The notes under the pieces were generated by a model. That model made no database searches. It worked only from the letters and a program-made list of their open reading frames with translations, and was not told where the DNA came from. From Spirosoma arboris (GTDB lineage Bacteria; Bacteroidota; Bacteroidia; Cytophagales; Spirosomataceae): DNA of 64,000 nucleotides. This document shows, piece after piece, positions 55,326 to 64,000 of the stretch. Positions within the stretch are counted from its first letter, which is position 1. Every line of letters starts with the position of its first letter. Made by a program: the position numbers and the translations under genes. The stretch spans positions 620,001 through 684,000 of the forward strand of contig NZ_WPIN01000005.1 of the NCBI RefSeq assembly GCF_009754945.1, given 5' to 3'.

Positions 55326-56102
55326 TTACACCCAACCAAACCGCACCAATAACCGATCCTTGTGTTGCCGGGATACAGGAATGTTGGCCCCTGTGGTCAG
55401 AATCAGGTACGTACCTTCGCCTTTGATCAGTCGTTTGATGTGATTCAGATTCACGACGTACTGCCGATGAACACGCAGGAAATTCCGGGTTTCCAGCATC
55501 TCCTGAACGTCGCCGAGGGTTTTGGAGATAAGGTATTTTTCGCCCGATTCCAGCACGAAATTGGTGTAGTTACTGTCGGATTCGGCGTAGAGAATCTGGC
55601 TTGTTTCAACAAACGTCAACCCGTTGGCATAGGGCAATGCTATTTTTGTGGGCAGCGTTGCCGATGATGTGCTCCCCGATTGAGTTGTTGGATACCACGC
55701 CCGCAATAAGTCTAGCTGAGCCGCACCCAACACACCCGAAGCCGTGAGGCTAGCCTGTTCAGCCCGCCGAACGGTATTCACGAGATCAACCGTATCGACA
55801 GGCTTAAGCAAATAATCGAGAGCTGAAAACCGAAATGCGCGTACTGCATACTGATTGTAGGCAGTCACGAAAACAATCTGAAACGGCACCTCACCCAGTT
55901 GTTCGAGCAATTGAAATCCATTCAACATGGGCATCTCAATATCCAGAAAAACCAGCGAAGGACGCGACGTTCGCAAGGCTAGCAAAGCCGACGGACTATC
56001 GGTAAACTGCCCAATAATTTCTACCTGCGGGCAGTGCCGGGCCAGTTGAAGCGCCAGCAACTCTACATTATCGGGTTCGTCGTCAATGATGAGAGCTTTC
56101 AT
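55326..56102 (-). CDS. LytTR family response regulator
   Basis: A 258-residue protein. The receiver domain has D54 in LVFLDIEMP and the lysine of YLLKPVDT. The C-terminal LytTR DNA-binding domain (about 150-258) has the RVHRQYVVNLNHIKRL type motif. It is the partner of the histidine kinase gene just upstream in the same direction. Confidence 0.93.
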   Translation of the reverse strand: MKALIIDDEPDNVELLALQLARHCPQVEIIGQFTDSPSALLALRTSRPSLVFLDIEMPMLNGFQLLEQLGEVPFQIVFVTAYNQYAVRAFRFSALDYLLKPVDTVDLVNTVRRAEQASLTASGVLGAAQLDLLRAWYPTTQSGSTSSATLPTKIALPYANGLTFVETSQILYAESDSNYTNFVLESGEKYLISKTLGDVQEMLETRNFLRVHRQYVVNLNHIKRLIKGEGTYLILTTGANIPVSRQHKDRLLVRFGWV

Positions 56103-56108
56103 AATTTT

Positions 56109-56178
56109 AATGAAAAATGAAGAGTGAAAAATGAAGAATAATTCGCGTTAGCCTATTTTTCACTCTTCACTTTTCATT
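56109..56178. repeat. Heptad palindrome between kinase and regulator genes
   Basis: Arms 56109-56132 and 56155-56178 differ at one base over 24. The units are TGAAAAA, TGAAGAG, TGAAAAA, TGAAGAA. Because of the repeats, several pairing registers are possible. It fills the 85-base gap between the two cistrons. Confidence 0.85.
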
Positions 56179-56187
56179 CTTCACTGG

Positions 56188-58188
56188 TTAAACAGGTATC
56201 TCCAGCACGACTTTCGTGCCGAGGGGTTCGCCATCGGGGGCGATTAAATCGAAGATTTGGGCCTGCGTTTGGGTGTTGTAAAGTTCATTAATCATCCGTA
56301 TCCGGTCGGCTGTTACCTGCATCCCAAATGACTTCTGGTTACCTGCCGACTTGCTTTTGAGTTCTGAGGCCCGCGCCCGGCCGACGCCATCATCCGTGAC
56401 CTCAACGTGCAAATAGGTATCGGTAGGTTGGGTTACCTCAACCGTTACAGTTCCGCCCTCCATCTTATGCATCAGCCCATGCCAGATGGCGTTTTCGACG
56501 TAGGGTTGGAGCAACAAGGGCGGAATGGTAGCCTCCTGCTGGTCAATGTTGGGGTCAACCCGAATACTTACCCGCACTTTCTGTTTAAAGCGCATGGCTT
56601 CCAAATCGCTATAGAGCTGGAGGGCTTCCAGTTCATTTTGGAGCGAAATACGGTCGGCGCGGGAGTTTTCGAGGACGAGCCGGATAAGCCGGGAAAACTT
56701 GGTCAGGTAATCGGAGGCTTTATCGGTATCATTTTGAAGTGTATATAACTTAATGGAATTGAGACAATTGAAAATAAAATGAGGATTCATTTGGGCACGC
56801 AGGGCCGTCATTTCGGTGTCGGCCAGTTTATGCTCAAATTCGGTTTGAAGTTGCTGAATGCGTCGATCTTCCAGCAGTTGATTCTTGGCCTCAATTTCCT
56901 GCGTTCGTATGGTGAGTTGCTCTTCAAGTTGCTGGGTGTACCGCCCCTGCATCTGATTTTTCTCAATTTCAACTAGCCGATTTCGATAGGCCAGAGCCAG
57001 CAAAAAGAAGAAGCTCTCAAACAACATGCCCAGGCTGAAGAAAAATGGCAGGAACCGGGCAAACACCAGAATGGATGAGTTGCCCGTCATAATTCGAACA
57101 TCCAGGAATAAAACGAAATAAGAGATCAGCCATAGACAGATAATGCCAACGAGCAGATAGCCTCGAAACGGGCTCTTACTACGTAATAAAGCAATAAAGA
57201 CCACTATACCAGCCACCAGAAATGGCAACTCCTGTCCCTGATAAACCCAATTTACCCTAAACATCAACCCGTTGGCATATTCGTAGAGAGCCAGGGCTTC
57301 CTGAATGGCAAATACAATCAGCAAAGCCCGTAGCAACGTCCAGGTTTTAGGAGAATGGATCGGTAAATCAATAAAGCGGGCAACAAACAGGATGTAAAAG
57401 AACGAGATGATAAAGGAAAACGGCTGGTTTGTTGAATGCATCTGTAGCGGCAAGCCTAACCCTAACGCAAAATTCATATTCCACACAACGGAGAAGGAAG
57501 CGGCAAAACAAAAGATGGTATAGTATAGAAAGACCAGATCCCGATTGAAATAATACTGCGTGGCCGCAAACAGGCTCATAATAAACAGACCAGCCGCTAT
57601 CATCGCCATGGCCAAAAACAACCATCTCATCAGGTGCGAACGGTCGGCAATCATCAATTTCAGGCTTAAGGGTGTATGCAGCATGGGCACGATGGGTGCT
57701 ACAACACGCACAAAATCCGTGATCTTCACAAAAAACGTAGTGGTCTGCAATGGGCCAACCCGTAAGCGAACAGGCCTCCATTGTTCGATATTATAGGGCA
57801 AAAAATAGATACCCGTTTGCTGCACATGTATGCCCTGCTCCGTATATAAATCAATCTGACCGTGCCCGCCTACATCCAGCAGGGTTTCGGCTGTTTGGAC
57901 TGAACTGGTATTCTGAACCCGCACGACCAGCCAGGTAACAATAGTCGATACCGTTGATTGTGGCGGTTTTCGGTATGTCTGCTGCTTTTGGGCAAAGGGA
58001 AGGAATTCCTTCCGACGAATGACGGGGAACGGTTGCGGTAAACCCGATAGATCATCGTAAAACAAGGTATGGCTGGCAATATCCAGCGGCTTCGTCCAGT
58101 TGGGTGTACCGTTCAACTGGACTGGCGCAACGTGTTGTGCTTCTACCAGCAGCGGCCATCCCAGTAAAAGCAACAGCCAGTATTTCAT
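56188..58188 (-). CDS. 7TM-DISM sensor histidine kinase (LytS-like His_kinase family)
   Basis: A 666-residue membrane protein. A signal peptide and periplasmic DISM-type domain (to about 180) precede seven helices (about 190-400), a short coiled coil, and the His_kinase domain with H470 in MNPHFIFNCLNSIKL and a C-terminal ATPase part with DDGVGR. The domain is thought to sense a carbohydrate, but the ligand is unknown. It is transcribed with the LytTR regulator. Confidence 0.92.
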   Translation of the reverse strand: MKYWLLLLLGWPLLVEAQHVAPVQLNGTPNWTKPLDIASHTLFYDDLSGLPQPFPVIRRKEFLPFAQKQQTYRKPPQSTVSTIVTWLVVRVQNTSSVQTAETLLDVGGHGQIDLYTEQGIHVQQTGIYFLPYNIEQWRPVRLRVGPLQTTTFFVKITDFVRVVAPIVPMLHTPLSLKLMIADRSHLMRWLFLAMAMIAAGLFIMSLFAATQYYFNRDLVFLYYTIFCFAASFSVVWNMNFALGLGLPLQMHSTNQPFSFIISFFYILFVARFIDLPIHSPKTWTLLRALLIVFAIQEALALYEYANGLMFRVNWVYQGQELPFLVAGIVVFIALLRSKSPFRGYLLVGIICLWLISYFVLFLDVRIMTGNSSILVFARFLPFFFSLGMLFESFFFLLALAYRNRLVEIEKNQMQGRYTQQLEEQLTIRTQEIEAKNQLLEDRRIQQLQTEFEHKLADTEMTALRAQMNPHFIFNCLNSIKLYTLQNDTDKASDYLTKFSRLIRLVLENSRADRISLQNELEALQLYSDLEAMRFKQKVRVSIRVDPNIDQQEATIPPLLLQPYVENAIWHGLMHKMEGGTVTVEVTQPTDTYLHVEVTDDGVGRARASELKSKSAGNQKSFGMQVTADRIRMINELYNTQTQAQIFDLIAPDGEPLGTKVVLEIPV

Positions 58189-58439
58189 ACGTAGATGGTG
58201 AGATTTCTATAAAGCAAGCTACTGATTTTCAGATCATACTTGCTAGTTCAAGTTAGCCAACGCTCACTTTTCTTTTGTAAGCGACCTTTTTTTTGAGGGA
58301 ACTTGAATGCATACCGTTTCCTTGTTAGCTCACCATTCGGGTTATTCACTCAAAATCCGCGTCCCTCCCTCAATAGTCTTTGCGATGCCTTGCGCGTCGG
58401 CCTATGTTTGATGCTGAACCTGCTAATCAACTAAGCCAA

Positions 58440-59288
58440 ATGAAAAAGAAAATAGTACTAACTCTGGCAGCCTTAGTTTTAATTATACTTCCATTTTTGA
58501 TAGGAAATTCGATAGGCAACTATTCACCTTATGTAGAAGCGAATAGTTTTCAGGTTTATGTACTAATCTGGGCTATTATTTCAATTGCTCTTACTTCGAT
58601 TGCATTATTACTTTTAAAATATTATCCTCAATCATTTGAACGGATTGGGATACTACTTTTTTTATTGATATGTCCAATTTTAGGAATAATTGGTTTAGTT
58701 AAAGCGCCTGACCTCAGTCTTAAAATGCTTGAACATCCCGAACGAGAACATTTAAGGTATACTTTTCTCTTTATAGCAGCACTGCTTTTTGGGGTATTTA
58801 TCCTGTTTCTATTTAGAAGTAGTTCATTGACAATAAAAAAATCAACCAGATGGATAATGATCGCGATTTTTACCTACGCCTTCGCAGAATTTATTTGGGA
58901 ATTCAATCACCATTATTCATACCCGGAAGCATTAAAGGAATGGATAAGCCAGGGTAAAAACGCTGAAGCATTTGTTAAAAGTTATGACAATTCGACTATC
59001 ATAACTATTGGAGTGATTGGACGATTTTGTCAATTCATAGCCATAATCTGGCTTTCAGTATATTTATACAGGTTGCGGCAAATCAACATCTGGAGCCCAA
59101 TCCTATCCGTATTTTTAAGTTTACTAGGTATTATCACAGCAACCGTAGTCTATATTACTGAATTTAACTTTCCAAAGGGGTTTGAATTTCTAATGCTATT
59201 CTTTATTCCGGGAATCCCTTTTTTAGTACTATACTGGATAGGCGTAGCTGTATTGACAAGATTCAGGAAAAGTAGAGTTGCAGTCTAA
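58440..59288 (+). CDS. Integral membrane protein of unknown function
   Basis: A 282-residue protein with about seven hydrophobic helices. It has a conserved-looking extramembrane loop (EFNHHYSYPEALKEWISQGKNAEAFVKSY). I recognise no family. It is markedly A+T-rich and uses AT-ending codons compared with neighbours, consistent with recent acquisition. The start ATG 58440 follows a poorly conserved upstream frame. Confidence 0.65.
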   Translation: MKKKIVLTLAALVLIILPFLIGNSIGNYSPYVEANSFQVYVLIWAIISIALTSIALLLLKYYPQSFERIGILLFLLICPILGIIGLVKAPDLSLKMLEHPEREHLRYTFLFIAALLFGVFILFLFRSSSLTIKKSTRWIMIAIFTYAFAEFIWEFNHHYSYPEALKEWISQGKNAEAFVKSYDNSTIITIGVIGRFCQFIAIIWLSVYLYRLRQINIWSPILSVFLSLLGIITATVVYITEFNFPKGFEFLMLFFIPGIPFLVLYWIGVAVLTRFRKSRVAV

Positions 59289-59348
59289 AAAAACAGCCAA
59301 CATTGAACGTAAATGAAGAGGTTCGTAATCAATTGTTGACTCTATTCG

Positions 59349-59867
59349 TCAAAATCTGATTTTCAATCCATAGTCACTTTTCAGGATTAACAAGGCTTCG
59401 GCATTTCCTTGGGCATCATCAACGGGATTGTGCGTATGGGTTGTTTTGCGTAAATGCTTAAATGTCTTGAAGGTATCTTTCACAAGGCCTTTGTATAAGC
59501 TCCCTAAATTATACGAGCTATGACCAAATGGGTTTTCGCCAAGAAAATGGTGAAAATACCAGCAGATAAACATCCAGTCGAAGCCATTATTATCGCTAAT
59601 AAAAATAGGGCGGCTTTGGCAGGTTTCTTCTATCCACGCCTTAAAATTTATCATCACCTGTTTTGGGTCGTCAAACACCAGCACCTCCTCTCTTGAGAAT
59701 TCTGAAACCGCTAAAGCTTCGGGGATAAATTTATCAGAAATCGGTTTTAAGGTTCCGTAAAACGTTTTGTCAAGTTGTTCATCAACTAAAACAGCACCAA
59801 AGGAAATCATTGAAAAGTCGCCCGGAATAGGGCCGTCACTCTCAATGTCAACCATAATGTAGGCCAT
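59349..59867 (-). CDS. 3'-5' exonuclease (RNase H-like DEDDh type)
   Basis: A 172-residue protein. The DEDDh residues are visible: VDIESDG near residue 7, FDWMFI in the centre, and H-x4-D (HNPVDDAQGNAEAL) near 146-151. It is a stand-alone exonuclease like RNase T or its relatives; whether it acts on RNA or DNA is not known. Confidence 0.82.
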   Translation of the reverse strand: MAYIMVDIESDGPIPGDFSMISFGAVLVDEQLDKTFYGTLKPISDKFIPEALAVSEFSREEVLVFDDPKQVMINFKAWIEETCQSRPIFISDNNGFDWMFICWYFHHFLGENPFGHSSYNLGSLYKGLVKDTFKTFKHLRKTTHTHNPVDDAQGNAEALLILKSDYGLKIRF

Positions 59868-60046
59868 GCTGTAACTATGTATAAGGATGGATGCTAACGG
59901 GCTGCAATTACAGGTATTTTCCTAGAAAGACATACACACCCGAGACCATACAATAAGGAAATATGGTCTTTATGATTTATCAAAAGAGGGTTAGGCTAAC
60001 AAACGGTTAGGAGCCGAACAAGGATGTATCAATTAACTCAAGCGTT

Positions 60047-60583
60047 ATGGACAGTATCAATCAACAACAGCCCGAAAAGAATCACGAAGATTTAGCAGGC
60101 GCCGAAGCCGGAAAAAAAATAAAAGAACTGGTTGGGAAAGCCAATACTTGTTTTTTCTGCACGAAGATCACGACGGGAGAGCCGCTGCGAACAAGGCCAA
60201 TGTCGGTGCAAAAGGTAGATGACGACGGTAATTTCTGGTTTTTAAGTGCCGCCGACAGCCACAAAAATGCGGAAATTCTGATCGATAGTCAGGTTCAACT
60301 CCTGTTCCAGGGTTCAGACTATTCTGATTTTTTGAGTGTTTATGGGGTAGCTACGCTATCTAAAGACAAGCAACTCATTCAGGAGCTTTGGGAGCCTGTT
60401 TTAAAAACGTGGTTTACCGAAGGCGTCGATGATCCACGTATTACGGCGATAAAAATAGACACGCAGGAAGGTTACTATTGGGACAATAAGCATGGGAATG
60501 CAGTAGCGTTTGTCAAAACGATCGCCGGGGCTATACTGGGGAAAACCCTGGATGACTCAATTGAGGGAAAGTTAAGCGTATAA
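60047..60583 (+). CDS. Pyridoxamine 5'-phosphate oxidase-like (general stress protein 26) family
   Basis: A 178-residue split-barrel flavin-binding protein with CFFCTKITTGEPLRTRPMSVQKVDDDGNFWFLS and VQLLFQGSDYSDFLSVYG. Members bind FMN or F420. Their role is stress-related, but the reaction is not defined. Confidence 0.85.
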   Translation: MDSINQQQPEKNHEDLAGAEAGKKIKELVGKANTCFFCTKITTGEPLRTRPMSVQKVDDDGNFWFLSAADSHKNAEILIDSQVQLLFQGSDYSDFLSVYGVATLSKDKQLIQELWEPVLKTWFTEGVDDPRITAIKIDTQEGYYWDNKHGNAVAFVKTIAGAILGKTLDDSIEGKLSV

Positions 60584-60590
60584 TCATTTT

Positions 60591-60623
60591 CCACTGGCGC
60601 GAACTTGTGATTCGCGCCAGTGG
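60591..60623 (+). terminator. Hairpin after the PNPOx-like gene
   Basis: A perfect 13-bp GC-rich stem (CCACTGGCGCGAA with TTCGCGCCAGTGG) and seven-base loop, seven bases after the stop. It may serve both convergent genes. Confidence 0.8.
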
Positions 60624-60716
60624 GGATTAAGATCGCATCGATATGGATGGGTATACTCAATATCCGGAAAATTCACGGACTGTTTTTCCTGAGTAGTAAG
60701 GGTAATATGCCAATTT

Positions 60717-61943
60717 CTACTCGCGCCGAATGGCTTCGACGGGGTCCAGTCGGGCGGCTCGCATGGCTGGATATGTTCCAAAGATGACGCCAATTAGCAT
60801 CGCAATGACCATGATGATGATAAACGTATTCCAGGTATACGCCATCTGAAAAGGGACATCTATCAGGGCTTTTACAATTGGTACGAAAGCCAGCGTACTT
60901 AATAAGCCCAATGCTAGTCCAAGTAAACTGCCAAAGGTCGAAATCGTTATGGACTCAGACAGAAACTGCCATAAAATATCCTGCCGTTTTGCGCCGAGCG
61001 CTTTGCGAACACCAATTTCAACAGTACGTTCTGTTACGGAAATAAGCAGTACGTTCATAACGCCAATCCCGCCAACCAGTACCGAAATACCCACAATCAT
61101 TCCCATAATCAGGCGAAATAACAGGAACCCTTTGGCAACCTGACCGACACGTTGTTCATTAGTAATAATTGAGAAATCGGCCAGTTTGGTTTTCATATTA
61201 GCAGTCAGCCAGTTCTCAATCTGCTTTTTTAGCTCAGGCACTTCTTCTACGTTCTTAGCCTCAATGATGCCCATGGGCGGAGTAGCTTTCAGAACACTAT
61301 CTGGAAATAGCGTAACGAGCATCATCAACTGACCAACTTTAGCATCCTTATCCGCCGAAATTCCGACAACGGTCAGCAGAGTACCTTTATATACAATCTG
61401 CTGGTTGATTGCCGTTTTCTCAGGCTTCTTTCCGGTTAGCTGTTTTGCCAATCGCTGATTGATAACGGCAACAGGGCGCTTATTTTTCAGATCGGTTTCG
61501 CTAAAAGCCGTGCCATAAAGCAACTCAATATCTGGGTGAAGTGGCAGGCTCATACCCGTGACAATGGTGCCGATAGGGCGATTATCTGTCTTTGTGGTAA
61601 TTTCATCACTTTGTCGACTATAGAGGTACCCCGCTGCCGGTTTTGTCAGAGATGACCGCAGCTTTGTAAAGGAATCGTAATTTAAATACTCATAGTTCTG
61701 CTTCTTCACCCCTACCTCATTCACCGATTTGTAAAGATTGGGCTGTATCAGAATGGCCTTCAATGAGGTAGTCTTTGTGATTTGCTCCTGAGCATACTGC
61801 TCCATACCATCAATCAACGACAGCATAGCGACCAGGGCAGCTACGCCAATAACAATACCCAGTATCGACAGAATAGTATGGAAAAAGCGAGTGCGGATAT
61901 TTTGTAAAGCCGTCGCAAACGAAACCAGGATTTTCTTGCCCAT
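60717..61943 (-). CDS. ABC transporter permease, MacB/FtsX type
   Basis: A 408-residue protein. An N-terminal helix (HTILSILGIVIGVAALVAML), a large periplasmic MacB-type domain and three C-terminal helices end in a typical cytoplasmic GTYPAMRAARLDPVEAIRRE. Such permeases need an ATPase; none is adjacent. The likely role is efflux or lipoprotein-type mechanotransmission. Confidence 0.9.
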   Translation of the reverse strand: MGKKILVSFATALQNIRTRFFHTILSILGIVIGVAALVAMLSLIDGMEQYAQEQITKTTSLKAILIQPNLYKSVNEVGVKKQNYEYLNYDSFTKLRSSLTKPAAGYLYSRQSDEITTKTDNRPIGTIVTGMSLPLHPDIELLYGTAFSETDLKNKRPVAVINQRLAKQLTGKKPEKTAINQQIVYKGTLLTVVGISADKDAKVGQLMMLVTLFPDSVLKATPPMGIIEAKNVEEVPELKKQIENWLTANMKTKLADFSIITNEQRVGQVAKGFLLFRLIMGMIVGISVLVGGIGVMNVLLISVTERTVEIGVRKALGAKRQDILWQFLSESITISTFGSLLGLALGLLSTLAFVPIVKALIDVPFQMAYTWNTFIIIMVIAMLIGVIFGTYPAMRAARLDPVEAIRRE

Positions 61944-62238
61944 GAAGGTTTAGTGCTAGTGTAGAAAGCTCAAAGTAAGGCGCTTTGCCAATTGCATGGA
62001 GCGCTTATGTGATAAGCGGACGCGTACCAGAATTATACCGAAGACATTAGCACCTAATGCAAGCTAAAGCCCCGCTTCATCATCTATGTTAGTTAACACT
62101 TCCGTTTGCTAACTATTTTATTTTCAGAACGATAAGTTTTACTTACTTAGGAGTCAGAATCCCCCAATTGATAGACCAATTGTACGTACCGAATAGCTCG
62201 TTAGACTACAGAGAATGTAATCAGGATTTCTAAAAACG

Positions 62239-63153
62239 ATGAAAACACTAGCCCGATTCTCTATATTACTTGTGGTCGTTTTATCGACGATGGGCTGCCC
62301 TAACAAGAGTGATGACCCCACTCCGCAGGCTACGACCAAAAGTAGTTCGAAAGCTATTGTAAAATTTACGGCGGATGGCGTCGATTTTGTGATTGACGAA
62401 AGCAAACAGACCATCTCTGCCGTTTATGTGGTCTCTGGTGATATCGATATTCAGAATCTGTATTTTAAGCCAACGATCACGCTGTCTGATAAGGCCACTT
62501 GTTCGCCCGCATCCGGCGTTCAGGTGGATTTGTTAAACCCCATCAAGTATGTCGTTACGGCTGAAGATGGTACGACAAAAACATACACGGTGGAGATCGC
62601 CATCTACGATCTTCCGGGTAATTCAGACCTCACATTAACCAAAAGTACAGGCAGTACGCCAACCAAACTGTCCTTTACGTATTTGGTGCCATCGATCACC
62701 AGTTTGTTTGCAGGCACCTGGGTATTCGACCGCTCAGAAGCATTAGAAGTTCGTAAGGTGGGTAGCGATCAGGTATTGACCTTGCTACAGCAAACGCCAA
62801 CCACGCAAACCGTAACGGTTCAGGTCAATGGCGTAGAGAAATCGCCCACCACCAGTTCAGGAAAATTCGGTAACGCGTTTACGTTAACGAGTACCAAAAC
62901 ATACACCAGCACCGACGACCAGGGCGACAGTGGTTCTGGTGCCTGGTCTATCGTTGATTTAGGCAAAAGTGCCCTGAATCGATATGAACTTAAGTTAGAT
63001 GGTGTCACCATCGTCAGTGGAGGGCCAAGTGCCAGTGGGATAGTCACTTTCTACGTTGTAAGTATCAATGCAACCGAGCTACGTCTGACCCGCGATCCTA
63101 CTACGACTTCATCATCAACGACCAGCTTTTTCACCGTGTATAAAAAGCAGTAA
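62239..63153 (+). CDS. DUF5018-like lipoprotein
   Basis: A 304-residue lipoprotein with lipobox STMGC (C20). Residues ~40-120 (SDKATCSPASGVQVDLLNPIKYVVTAEDGTTKTYTVEI) match the DUF5018-type Ig-like fold. The second half (from about 140) has a lipocalin-like pattern beginning SLFAGTWVFDR. A surface sugar-binding role is possible but not shown. Confidence 0.75.
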   Translation: MKTLARFSILLVVVLSTMGCPNKSDDPTPQATTKSSSKAIVKFTADGVDFVIDESKQTISAVYVVSGDIDIQNLYFKPTITLSDKATCSPASGVQVDLLNPIKYVVTAEDGTTKTYTVEIAIYDLPGNSDLTLTKSTGSTPTKLSFTYLVPSITSLFAGTWVFDRSEALEVRKVGSDQVLTLLQQTPTTQTVTVQVNGVEKSPTTSSGKFGNAFTLTSTKTYTSTDDQGDSGSGAWSIVDLGKSALNRYELKLDGVTIVSGGPSASGIVTFYVVSINATELRLTRDPTTTSSSTTSFFTVYKKQ

Positions 63154-63188
63154 TCGTTGAGTTGCCTTCACGGCCAGAAACACAGCCA

Positions 63189-63806
63189 CTACGCAAAAGG
63201 CGAACCTTTCTGGGTTAAATACCGGCCAATGTTAAACGAGATACCGTTAAGTATCTCAACGTCTTTGTGCCAATCTTTTACCTGCCAGTCATCATTAGGT
63301 GTAGCGACTGTAACCTTTTTGGCTTGGGTTGTAATCCAGATTACTTTCTCTACGCCGAATTTCAGGAGTTTCTCTATTTTCTGGAAGATATAGCTATCAC
63401 TGGTAACATCGGTGGGATCGGCAGTAATATCCACTTCAATCACGACCTTAGGAGGTACATGAACGTAAAATTCATCAATAGCTTCGATAGGTAGCGTGAT
63501 TGTATCGAAAATGAGAATATCGCCAGCTAAGTTATTGCGCTTGTCGAGATGAAGGCCCGACTCGCTGGAAAGAATTATGAAATCATCTTCACTTAACTCC
63601 TTAAAAAGCAATCGTTGAACATAGGCTACAATAAATGATTGTAATGCACTTGAACCCATAATTTCTGAAAACATTTTTGTGCCAGCCAATACCTCCTGAT
63701 AGCCCTTATAATAAATAGGCTTACCATCCATGATTTCGTAAATCAGGTGTTCCGGCACTTTCGTCTTGGGCTTTCTCCCTTGCACTCCAGATTTGGTTGC
63801 TATCAT
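63189..63806 (-). CDS. Uma2 family (DUF820) endonuclease-like protein
   Basis: A 205-residue protein with the restriction-endonuclease-like fold: EIMDGKPIYYKG at the start, LAGDILIFD and VPPKVVIEVDITADPTD with the acidic catalytic residues. The family is widespread in cyanobacteria and Bacteroidota and its function is unknown. Confidence 0.85.
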   Translation of the reverse strand: MIATKSGVQGRKPKTKVPEHLIYEIMDGKPIYYKGYQEVLAGTKMFSEIMGSSALQSFIVAYVQRLLFKELSEDDFIILSSESGLHLDKRNNLAGDILIFDTITLPIEAIDEFYVHVPPKVVIEVDITADPTDVTSDSYIFQKIEKLLKFGVEKVIWITTQAKKVTVATPNDDWQVKDWHKDVEILNGISFNIGRYLTQKGSPFA

Positions 63807-63884
63807 TTCCCGCTCAATTTTTACTAGTCAAAGATACCCCAAATTTATTATTTGTGTCTTAATGCTTCGTTATCCTGATAACCA

Positions 63885-63920
63885 TGATAGTGCGAACGTC
63901 TTCGTTCGTACTATCATGAT
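63885..63920. terminator. Hairpin after the partial gene at the window end
   Basis: GATAGTGCGAACG pairs with CGTTCGTACTATC with one mismatch. It follows the minus-strand stop at 63932 and precedes the Uma2 start. Confidence 0.7.
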
Positions 63921-63931
63921 CAGAAATATTA

Positions 63932-64000
63932 TCACTTGCTCAGTATAAACGTGCGCACAGCTTTCCCCGTCGCGCCAACCAACAATTCCGTATGTCCAGC
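63932..64000 (-). CDS. C-terminal 22 codons of a gene cut by the window edge
   Basis: The minus strand reads AGHTELLVGATGKAVRTFIL then SK and stop TGA (63932-63934). The hydrophobic-basic tail and following hairpin support a real 3' end. No family can be assigned from so few residues. Confidence 0.7.
   Translation of the reverse strand, partial: AGHTELLVGATGKAVRTFILSK

Overview
The window looks like chromosomal DNA of a Spirosoma-like member of the Cytophagales (phylum Bacteroidota). The reasons are a type IX secretion sorting tail on a CotH protein (2914-4545), a GldA-type ABC ATPase, BshA of bacillithiol synthesis, MerC, sterol-desaturase-like and NDH-2 proteins typical of the group, many lipoproteins and Tat-exported sugar enzymes, almost no Shine-Dalgarno sequences, and promoters of the TTTG / TAnnTTTG type. 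The window opens inside one gene and closes inside another. I found 58 protein genes, one TPP riboswitch and many hairpins. I found no tRNA, rRNA, insertion sequence or CRISPR array.

Layout. 1-9943: secreted hydrolases and redox proteins (ThuA-sugar dehydrogenase-PKD-cytochrome c fusion, CotH protein, penicillin acylase, TldD/PmbA pair). 10005-13567: orphan ECF sigma factor, glycosyltransferase, exported sugar isomerase and DUF1080 pair. 13733-20361: MoeB/ThiF-rhodanese, flippase-like protein with the HldE-type nucleotidyltransferase, zinc peptidase, holin-like protein, exported methyltransferase, YD-repeat lipoprotein. 20398-26710: amino-acid permease, GldA, DUF4136 lipoprotein, AroB, MFS transporter. 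26730-33110: kelch lipoprotein, Tat-exported aminotransferase, coiled-coil protein with an apparently leaderless promoter, heptosyltransferase, M16 peptidase, MazG. 33215-39039: fatty-acid hydroxylase, NDH-2, BshA, UbiA prenyltransferase, TapB-like protein, MerC. 39137-44213: MbnP/MbnH-like copper pair, sugar isomerase, GH127. 44595-48900: glycosyltransferase and a riboswitch-controlled thiamine salvage operon thiM-thiE-thiD-tenA. 48981-55223: Gfo/Idh oxidoreductase and TolB-like protein divergent from a NUDIX-type regulator, GH5 enzyme and sulfatase, which together look like a small sugar-use locus. 55326-58188: LytTR two-component system. 58440-64000: membrane protein, exonuclease, PNPOx-like protein, ABC permease, DUF5018-like lipoprotein, Uma2 protein and the tail of one more gene.

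The most unusual signal is a set of long intergenic palindromes whose arms are built from a degenerate 7-bp period (one case is 8 bp). They occur at about 6857, 11730, 12723, 32697, 36645, 37645, 38504 and 56109. Several have perfect 31-34 bp arms. Two closely related copies bracket the gene at 37797-38501, one sits between divergent gene starts, and one runs into a start codon, so they are not simply terminators. The second notable system is the translationally coupled MbnP/MbnH-like pair (39137-41055), whose only two tryptophans form a W-E-W motif.
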